Source of the DNA: Peptococcaceae bacterium UBA3937 | GTDB lineage: Bacteria > Bacillota > Peptococcia > DRI-13 > DTU073 | Assembly (NCBI GenBank): GCA_002385735.1 | Contig: DGEB01000010.1 | Location: 1 to 20,836, forward strand | Direction of reading: 5' to 3' | Length of the DNA: 20,836 nt | Shown here: positions 15,659 to 20,836 of the stretch, in pieces | How positions within the stretch are numbered: the first letter of the stretch is position 1 | Layout of the letters: each line of letters begins with the position of its first letter | Made by a program: the position numbers and the translations under genes | The notes under the pieces: generated by a model | Told to the model about the DNA's origin: nothing | Databases searched by the model: none | The model's input: only the letters and a program-made list of their open reading frames with translations

Positions 15659-17086
15659 TTATTTCTTAAAGCGAAGATTGATGATTCGCGTATTGCCGTC
15701 CCAGTTTACTTCACAATCCATCATTTCACTTACCAACCGTAAAGGAATCATCGTCTTGTTTAATTTAATGCTAACCGGAATGTCTAACAGCACCTGCTCG
15801 CCATTAACCACCGCCACGTTACTCCCGACTTGCAATTCCACCGAACGCTCGTCGGAAGTGGAAACCGTGATTTTTTTGCTGGCATTATCCCACACCACAT
15901 TGGCTCCCATGACCTTAAAGACTTTCCGTAGCGGGACAAGAGTATGCCCGTTTTCAATCAACGGCTCCACATCAAAAATAATCGGAATATCCTCCAGATA
16001 AAGGAGAGGGGCTGGCGTATAATCAAGCGGCAGCGGGAAATAATTCTCCGGGTCCAGCTTTTTTATCGTTAAAGCACAAGTAATATTCACTTTCCCTCTA
16101 AAACTGTAGGAAACGGCATGTCCGCGCATTTCGGACGTTTCGGCAAAAGAAGGCTGTTTTATTCCGGTTAAACGACTATAGTCCATCTTACGAGATGTAA
16201 AAGTAGGATCGGCCGGAATCCAGCCATAATCAGGCAAATAATACTCTACCCACATATGACCCGGAAGGGGCGAGCCGTTATTAATCATGTGTTTCTTCCC
16301 TAATTCAATTTCCCCGTTCCAGCCTGTAATCGTGCGCGCGGGTACCCCGCTTGCCCGGAGCAGGGCAACCATTAACTTGGCATAATCCTCACATACTCCC
16401 TTCCCGGTTTCTAAAGCCCAAAGGGCGCCTTTATTCGTCTCCACATTCTCCTTGTTCGGATCGGTGTAGGTCATATGTTGATTCACAAAGGTGAAAATCT
16501 TTTTTGCTTTTAGGAAAGGATTGGTCTCCGTTCCCACTATTTCATCGGCTTTGGCGTGAATCAACGGGTGGTTGCATTCAATACCCGGAGAAGCGTTTAA
16601 ATACAGTGCCAGCGCCTCCGGCTGAAGTTGATATGTACCAACCTTTTCGCGATCAATCTTATAATCAGCCAAGGAGATGCGGTAATCGTGATATACGCGA
16701 ATAATCCGTTTTTCCCCCGGCTTTAACTGGGCAATTTTGTATTTCCCGGTTTGGTTTCCTTTTTCGTCGGTGAATATTTTGTTTGGCTTGGGCTCATAAT
16801 AAGAGGCCAGTAAGGTGGAATAAGGCATCTGCCTGGTCAAAGCTGGATTGATAAACTGGATTTTAATGGTGATATCCGTGGCATTCTTCTCACCTTCATT
16901 TTCAACAAAATATTCATGAACGACCCGATAGTACTGGGTGTCCTTCAAAGTGTAAATTGATGAATCGGTTGATGAATCTGTTGCCGCCTGTAAACCACCG
17001 CTCATTACAAGAATTACTAATAGTGACAACAGCAAAGCCCTGTACAGAGAAAAACGAAGACAACTCCATTTGCTATTTTTCCCCAT
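15659..17086 (-). CDS. Secreted transglutaminase-like protein with stalk domain
   Basis: The 475-residue product has a signal peptide (basic start, hydrophobic 17-30, likely cleavage after LQA near residue 34). A mixed beta-rich region (45-160) precedes a transglutaminase-like core (about 165-300). The core has the full catalytic triad: Cys232 (GKGVCEDYAKL), His277 (LPGHMWVEYYLP) and Asp293 (WIPADPTF). It should act as a cysteine protease or protein-crosslinking enzyme outside the cell. The last ~105 residues (367-474) are a copper-amine-oxidase N-terminal-like stalk domain, with the paired motifs HTLVPLRKVFKVMGANVVWD and KTMIPLRLVSEMMDCEVNWD, commonly a cell-surface adaptor in Bacillota. The start ATG has AGGG 7 bases upstream. 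It is the first gene of a likely two-gene unit with the WG-repeat lipoprotein. Confidence 0.88.
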   Translation of the reverse strand: MGKNSKWSCLRFSLYRALLLSLLVILVMSGGLQAATDSSTDSSIYTLKDTQYYRVVHEYFVENEGEKNATDITIKIQFINPALTRQMPYSTLLASYYEPKPNKIFTDEKGNQTGKYKIAQLKPGEKRIIRVYHDYRISLADYKIDREKVGTYQLQPEALALYLNASPGIECNHPLIHAKADEIVGTETNPFLKAKKIFTFVNQHMTYTDPNKENVETNKGALWALETGKGVCEDYAKLMVALLRASGVPARTITGWNGEIELGKKHMINNGSPLPGHMWVEYYLPDYGWIPADPTFTSRKMDYSRLTGIKQPSFAETSEMRGHAVSYSFRGKVNITCALTIKKLDPENYFPLPLDYTPAPLLYLEDIPIIFDVEPLIENGHTLVPLRKVFKVMGANVVWDNASKKITVSTSDERSVELQVGSNVAVVNGEQVLLDIPVSIKLNKTMIPLRLVSEMMDCEVNWDGNTRIINLRFKK

Positions 17087-17163
17087 GCGTTTCCCTACTC
17101 TCCTTCTTCCTTTACGGTCTTCCTTTCTCTATTCCCTTTCTGCTTACCCGCTCGTCTTGTCTT

Positions 17164-17191
17164 TTTATATCTATAACATAACAATAAACAA
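17164..17191 (-). promoter_or_regulatory. Candidate promoter of the transglutaminase-WG unit
   Basis: On the minus strand TTGTTT (17186-17191) is followed after 16 bases by TATAAA (17164-17169) in a very AT-rich interval (about 17087-17262) that holds no gene. The match is only moderate, and other AT-rich hexamers nearby could serve. Confidence 0.35.
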
Positions 17192-17262
17192 ACACTTTCG
17201 TTTAAATATTAACATACCTTATGAATATTTACAATCTTAGCATTAGGAAAGAGATTTCTGCC

Positions 17263-17979
17263 CTATTCAAACCAGTTGATTAACAACCGGCCACAGTTAT
17301 CGCAATGGAATAAGCCTTTCCCCGTTTTCAGGTTATGGATTAAAGCAGAAGAAACGCTAATCCGGCAGCCGGTGCAAGTATCATTTTTCAGCACGGCAAC
17401 AAAATCCAGGGGAAAACGTTTTTCCGCCATTTCTACATGCTTTAGCACCTGAGGCTCCAACTGCGCCTTGACTTCCTCCAGCTTTTTCCGTACTTCCGCC
17501 ACTTTCAGACCGGTCTGTTCCTTCAGTTTTTTATACTCCCGCAAGCTTTCATTGTATTCCTTCTTCTTCATTTTGATATTTTCCTGGAGCTTTTTCCTTT
17601 TCAGCTTGTTTTCCTCGATTTTCCTGCTCATTCTTTCATGTAGTTTTTCCGCTTCCTGGTATTGCTCCTCCTGGGTTAAAAGCGCCTGCTGCATCATCAA
17701 GAGGTGTTTCAAAGACCCGCTGGCCGCCTGCAGTATCTTCTTGCTTTCGCTGAATTTCGCTGCCAAAACGGTCGCTTGCTGCTCTAGTTGCGTCGTTTTT
17801 TGCTCTGCTTTCGCTATTTCCTTTCGCAAATCCTCCAGTTGCTGCTCCCCGGCTTCAATCTGCACTTGCAGAGTTTTTAGTATCTTAATCCAGGGTTTTA
17901 ACTCCTCCGCCTTCTTGAAGCGAGCTTCTTCTCTTTTTAGCTCTTGTAAGTTCCACAATTGTTCCTCCAGTTGATTCAC
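17263..17979 (-). CDS. Coiled-coil protein with C4 zinc ribbon (DUF164 type)
   Basis: The 238-residue product is almost entirely a charged helical coiled coil (about 1-185), followed by a C4 zinc ribbon: C202-x2-C205 (TCTGC) and C226-x2-C229 (HCDNC). This layout matches the zf-RING_7/DUF164 family, a widespread protein of poorly defined nucleic-acid-related function. Such genes often sit beside nif3 and trmK, as here. The start is GTG (MNQLEEQ) with AAAGGGGG upstream. There are no membrane segments, so it should be cytoplasmic. A weak terminator separates it from nif3, and a TTGACT with a poor -10 lies in the 100-base gap, so it may have its own promoter. Confidence 0.85.
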   Translation of the reverse strand: MNQLEEQLWNLQELKREEARFKKAEELKPWIKILKTLQVQIEAGEQQLEDLRKEIAKAEQKTTQLEQQATVLAAKFSESKKILQAASGSLKHLLMMQQALLTQEEQYQEAEKLHERMSRKIEENKLKRKKLQENIKMKKKEYNESLREYKKLKEQTGLKVAEVRKKLEEVKAQLEPQVLKHVEMAEKRFPLDFVAVLKNDTCTGCRISVSSALIHNLKTGKGLFHCDNCGRLLINWFE

Positions 17980-18050
17980 TAAACCAGCCCCCTTTTAACG
18001 ATCTTCTTGCGAACACAACTAAAAAGATAGCTACAGTCAAAACAATGAAC

Positions 18051-18084
18051 TAGAAAGAGAAAAGGACAGGAATTGCCCTATCCT
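18051..18084 (-). terminator. Weak terminator after nif3
   Basis: On the minus strand AGGATAGG (18077-18084) pairs with CCTGTCCT (18063-18070; one G-U) around a 6-base loop and is followed by the U-rich TTTCTCTTTC. The nif3 stop overlaps the stem. The tail is interrupted by Cs, so read-through into the zinc-ribbon gene is likely. Confidence 0.45.
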
Positions 18085-19195
18085 ATAAAAAACGAAAAGG
18101 ATCGCTGCTCAGGTTGGAGCTAACCACCCGCACCTGATCTTTCGCCAGTTCCACTTTTACATAATCGGCCAGCACGGCAACGATTGGATTTTCCGTGCCG
18201 AAATGGCCGCCGTCCACCAAGGCCAGCCCCAGGGCCTGAGCCTCCTGAGCCTCATGGTACTTGATGTCGGCTGTCAAATAAACATGCGCCCCTAAAAAGG
18301 CAGCACGATTGAGTAGCGAAGCCCCGCTTCCCCCACACACCGCCACTTTTTCCACCTTTTGAGCCAGATCCCCACAGTACCTAACCATGGGTATATTTAG
18401 TTTATCCTTAACCAACCGGTTAAATTCCTGCAATGTCAGGGCTTCGGGTAAAAAGCCAATCCTCCCCAGCCCGGTTTTGGCTCCTTCGTTAGCCAGGGGG
18501 TACAAATCATAGGCCCCTTCTTCGTAAGGATGGAACTTCAACATTGCCTGAAGCACTTTCGACAACTTTCCTTCGGGAACAATGGTTTCCACCCGGATTT
18601 CCTCCACCCTAGCCAGTTCCCCTTTTTCGTCCAAAAAGGGATTGGCTTCGGCCAGGGGTAAAAAGGTGCCCGTTCCCTTAGTCCGGAAAGTACAGTGGGA
18701 ATAATTCCCGATCCACCCTGCCCCCGCTTCGGAAATGGCCGCACATACCTGTTCTGTATAATCCACCGGAACAAAGACTACTAACTTATAAAGTTTTTCC
18801 TGCCAACTTTCCGCAAGGAGCCCCACTTGCTGCAGGCCCAGCTTTTGCGCCAACACATCGTTCACCCCGCCCACCGCCGCATCAAGGTTGGTATGGGCCG
18901 CATACAAAGCCAGCCCATGCTGCACGATCTTATGCAAAAGCCGGCCCTGGGGAAGATCCGTTCGCAAATGCTGCAGCGGTTTAAAAAAGGGGGTATGATG
19001 GACAACCAGCATGTCGGCGCCCACCTGGATGGCTTCATCCAAAATGGCTTCATTAAGGTCTAAGGAGAAGAAAACACAATTAACCTTTTGGGCAGGGCTT
19101 CCGATCTGTAAACCAACCTGATCCCATTCTTCCGCTTGCTTTTTGGGAGCAAAGCGTTCAATCAAATTGATGATGGATTGACAACTGACAGCCAT
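18083..19195 (-). CDS. Nif3/YqfO-family dinuclear metal-binding protein
   Basis: This belongs to the Nif3-like family (annotated as GTP cyclohydrolase 1 type 2 homologue), whose biological role is not settled. The 370-residue protein has the N-terminal metal motifs HHTPF (His66, His67) and AHTNLD (His101, Asp105). The C-terminal motif DGGHFGTE (His331, Glu335) completes the dinuclear site. Residues about 130-235 form the inserted PII/CutA-like domain typical of YqfO-length members; E. coli YbgI lacks it and is about 250 residues. The ATG has GGAG 8 bases upstream and overlaps the trmK 3' end by 34 bases, so translation is probably coupled. The trmK-nif3-zinc-ribbon order is common in Clostridia. 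Confidence 0.93.
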   Translation of the reverse strand: MAVSCQSIINLIERFAPKKQAEEWDQVGLQIGSPAQKVNCVFFSLDLNEAILDEAIQVGADMLVVHHTPFFKPLQHLRTDLPQGRLLHKIVQHGLALYAAHTNLDAAVGGVNDVLAQKLGLQQVGLLAESWQEKLYKLVVFVPVDYTEQVCAAISEAGAGWIGNYSHCTFRTKGTGTFLPLAEANPFLDEKGELARVEEIRVETIVPEGKLSKVLQAMLKFHPYEEGAYDLYPLANEGAKTGLGRIGFLPEALTLQEFNRLVKDKLNIPMVRYCGDLAQKVEKVAVCGGSGASLLNRAAFLGAHVYLTADIKYHEAQEAQALGLALVDGGHFGTENPIVAVLADYVKVELAKDQVRVVSSNLSSDPFRFL

Positions 19196-19923
19196 TGTTT
19201 CAACTCCATTATTTTTTCCGTGCGCTGCGCATATTCTTTATAGCGCAGCCGCGCTTCTTTTTGCGTCGCTTTCGCCAACTGCTCAAGCGTCATTTGCATT
19301 CCTTCCAGGTCCCTGCTTAAGAGCCCCGCCAGCAAAGGATGCCTGTTTTGGATTAATAAAGGCCCGTAATATGGCGCTAATTCTTGAAACCTGGCCACGT
19401 CCTTTCCACAGGGAAAAGGACAGTGAACGGTATTCCCTGGGGACAAAGGCACTGCCCCGATAATCTGGTAATATTGTTTGTCTTCATAGACCAAGTCCTC
19501 CTGGTCGATAACCCAGCCCTGTTCCTGGAGCCAGAAACGGAGGGTTTCTGGATTGGTCATGGGTTGCAAAATCAGTTTTTGCAGGCGACCGACCACTTCC
19601 GGCGCTTCGGCCAGGATTTTCCGCATGGCCGTACCCCCCATGCCGGCGATGACCACCGTATCTACTTCGCCGGGCCGGATCACGGTCAATCCGTCCCCCA
19701 AACGAAGCTCAATATACGCTTCCAGACCCTTTTCCCAAACCGTTTGCCGGGCTCTTTCGAAAGGCCCCTGGTGCAAATCGGTGCCGATGACCAGGGCCGC
19801 TTTCTTTTCTTCAATTAAAAAACAAGGCAAAAGAGCATGATCGGTGCCGATATCGGCCACCCTCGACCCAGTTGGAACCATTGCCGCCAGCGCTAATAAC
19901 CGCTGGGTTAGTTTTATTTTCAA
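19162..19923 (-). CDS. trmK: tRNA (adenine22-N1)-methyltransferase
   Basis: TrmK methylates N1 of adenine 22 in the D-arm of bacterial tRNAs, using S-adenosylmethionine. The 253-residue form has the Rossmann SAM motif VADIGTDHALLP (about 22-33), IGTDLHQGPFERA, IAGMGG (about 91-97) and LILQPMTNPETLRFWL. A C-terminal coiled-coil region (LEQLAKATQKEARLRYKEY) follows, as in B. subtilis TrmK. I prefer the TTG at 19921-19923 (MKIKLTQRLLALA), with AAAAAGGAG 11 bases upstream. The in-frame ATG at 19986 would add 21 lysine-rich residues not expected in the family. In many Bacillota rpoD lies directly upstream of trmK; here the neighbouring upstream gene is the DGR-target-like gene. Confidence 0.92.
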   Translation of the reverse strand: MKIKLTQRLLALAAMVPTGSRVADIGTDHALLPCFLIEEKKAALVIGTDLHQGPFERARQTVWEKGLEAYIELRLGDGLTVIRPGEVDTVVIAGMGGTAMRKILAEAPEVVGRLQKLILQPMTNPETLRFWLQEQGWVIDQEDLVYEDKQYYQIIGAVPLSPGNTVHCPFPCGKDVARFQELAPYYGPLLIQNRHPLLAGLLSRDLEGMQMTLEQLAKATQKEARLRYKEYAQRTEKIMELKQWLSVVNPSSI

Positions 19924-19995
19924 CCTAATAAATTCTCCTTTTTTATTCTTTATCCCTCTAACCTTCCACAGTTTCTTCGACAGCATTCTTCAGTA

Positions 19996-20028
19996 AACCT
20001 TCCCCACTTTCGACCAGTGAGGAAGGTT
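19996..20028. repeat. Hairpin just downstream of the DGR-target-like gene
   Basis: AACCTTCC (19996-20003) and GGAAGGTT (20021-20028) are perfect 8-bp inverted repeats. An inner CACT/AGTG stem (20005-20008 and 20016-20019) lies beyond a single C/A mismatch, with a 7-base loop. Neither strand has a T-tract after the stem, so it is a poor terminator. It starts 7 bases after the stop codon of the upstream gene, where DGR systems carry a hairpin or cruciform beside the variable region. Confidence 0.6.
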
Positions 20029-20035
20029 CGCCGGT

Positions 20036-20152
20036 TTAATCGATCAGCAGCAGGCGAGTGCCTACGTTCCATATTCGTGTCTCTGAAGAGCCATATACGC
20101 TCCAGTTAAACAAGCCACAGTCAAGTCCATAGCTCCAGGCTCCACCAATCAT
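20036..20152 (-). other. Candidate DGR variable region and initiation-of-mutagenic-homing end
   Basis: The last 38 codons, from the Met before IGGAW to the stop, match the position and layout of DGR variable regions. Framework codons (GG, W, GLF, W, VGTRLL) alternate with codons that could derive from AAC/AAT by adenine mutagenesis: AGC-TAT after W, CTT-GAC-TGT, AGC, TAT-GGC, GAG, CGA and TGG. The GC-rich run GTAGGCACTCGCCTGCTGCTG-like (about 20045-20065) would be the IMH. This is inference without the template repeat. Confidence 0.5.
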
Positions 20153-20836
20153 GGCAATCTTATCCTGCGGGTCTTCTTCCCAGTTTTGAGAGTAATAATC
20201 AAGCCAATTATTAGCCACTGCCGACGGCATCAACAGCCAATCCCCATCCTCGGAATAAGCAAAGTCTGCTAAATAATCACTTTCTTCGGGTAAAGCAAAT
20301 CCAACCGGCTTGTAAGCGCCCGTAAATACGTTTTCGGCAAATTGACTGCTGTCATCGGCAAAATAAGGTTGCCTTTCATCATTCTTGACGTTTAACCCGT
20401 CAACAAATTCCCAGACATTGCCCCACAAATCTTCCAGCCCCCGATAGCTAACGGAAACTCGGCCATCATCAGCAACCGGGTCTGCAGGGGATACCCCGTC
20501 ATAAAGGGTCAGCGCCATGCCTGAAGAGCCGTTTAACTCATCACACATTCCCGTTTTTTGCTCCACATGATAGAGCACATTGCCGACCGCCGTACTGAAC
20601 GGATTCCCATCCTCTTCTACCGTAATGGTTACATTTCCACCCACCGGTTCGGAAATGGCGACAATCTTCCGATGCGTGCACACATCGCCAAGGCCGAGGT
20701 GAGTGCCTACTGCGATATACTGCCCTACTTTAAAATGCTGCGCCGTATCTTGCGATACAACAATCGTATACCCGGGCTCCGTTGAAGCTACGGTCACCAC
20801 GTCGTCAGGCAGGGAATCCGGATCCTCATCGTCACT
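20036..20836 (-). CDS. C-type-lectin/FGE-like protein, DGR-target-like, 5' end outside window
   Basis: The visible 266 residues are open to the window edge, beginning SDDEDPDSLPDD, so the true start lies beyond 20836; an internal GTG at 20798-20800 is not a convincing start. Residues 13-90 form a beta-rich segment like those of phage structural proteins (FKVGQYIAVG, VGNVLYHVE). Residues 131-147 carry YRGLEDLWGNVWEFVDG, a hallmark of formylglycine-enzyme/C-type-lectin folds used by DGR variable proteins. The C-terminus reads IGGAWSYGLDCGLFNW, then NVGTRLLLID, the usual GGxW...GLF...VGxRLL frame in which intervening residues vary. No reverse transcriptase, accessory protein or template repeat lies downstream, where trmK begins. 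A non-DGR FGE-like surface or prophage protein is the alternative. Confidence 0.75.
   Translation of the reverse strand, partial: SDDEDPDSLPDDVVTVASTEPGYTIVVSQDTAQHFKVGQYIAVGTHLGLGDVCTHRKIVAISEPVGGNVTITVEEDGNPFSTAVGNVLYHVEQKTGMCDELNGSSGMALTLYDGVSPADPVADDGRVSVSYRGLEDLWGNVWEFVDGLNVKNDERQPYFADDSSQFAENVFTGAYKPVGFALPEESDYLADFAYSEDGDWLLMPSAVANNWLDYYSQNWEEDPQDKIAMIGGAWSYGLDCGLFNWSVYGSSETRIWNVGTRLLLID

Noticed and set aside
17190..17240. AAATATT...AATATTT inverted repeat after the zinc-ribbon gene
   Set aside because: It is an AT-only 7-bp stem in a very AT-rich interval without a following T-tract on the relevant strand, so chance is the likelier explanation.
20036..20720. Short repeat within the DGR-target-like gene: GTAGGCACTC near 20056-20065 and again near 20700-20709
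   Set aside because: The similarity covers only about 12-14 bases encoding Val-Gly-Thr-x-Leu and lacks an extended adenine-biased pattern, so it is not a template repeat.
1..20836. Search by eye for a DGR template repeat, reverse transcriptase motifs, CRISPR arrays, insertion sequences or prophage integration genes
   Set aside because: No second copy of the variable-region sequence, no RT palm-like motif, no evenly spaced repeats and no transposase or integrase were found in the window.

Overview
The window reads as a chromosomal segment of a Gram-positive anaerobe of the Bacillota (Clostridia-like, moderately GC-rich). The indicators are an AddAB (not RecBCD) recombination nuclease, an FMN riboswitch in front of a RibU-type ECF substrate subunit, strong GGAGG ribosome binding sites, TTG/GTG starts, a WG-repeat lipoprotein, a stalk-domain transglutaminase, a Nif3/YqfO protein with a central insertion, and an RNase P RNA that looks type A. 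Nearly all genes lie on the minus strand. The exceptions are a HAD phosphatase (4150-4785) and the RNase P RNA (about 13167-13545). No gene-free stretch exceeds 300 bases.

Layout from low to high coordinate: the 5' end of a tRNA cut by the window edge, with a strong promoter; agmatinase (speB); a protein with a degenerate NUDIX box; a doubtful micro-ORF; a 57-residue cysteine-rich protein whose Shine-Dalgarno lies inside a perfect hairpin; a divergent YchF-type P-loop protein; ribU with its own promoter, FMN riboswitch and terminator; a divergently transcribed HAD (MtnX-like) phosphatase; the overlapping addB-addA pair, driven by a promoter with a LexA-like box between -35 and -10; a monocistronic ilvN; rnpB with a bidirectional terminator; a secreted pair (transglutaminase/stalk protein followed by a WG-repeat lipoprotein); and a housekeeping run trmK - nif3 - C4 zinc-ribbon protein.

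At the right edge, upstream of trmK on the same strand, is the 3' part of a gene for a C-type-lectin/formylglycine-enzyme-like protein. Its last ~38 residues look like the variable region of a diversity-generating retroelement (DGR) target, and a long hairpin follows seven bases after the stop codon. No reverse transcriptase or template repeat is visible here. If it is a DGR target, the retroelement core is outside the window (the gene continues off the right end) or acts at a distance. This is the best lead for an unusual system.

Other points to examine are the apparent SOS control of addBA, an FMN riboswitch whose P1 strand can pair directly with the terminator arm, and the Shine-Dalgarno-masking hairpin after ychF. 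All calls come from reading the sequence and from family knowledge; no database search was possible.
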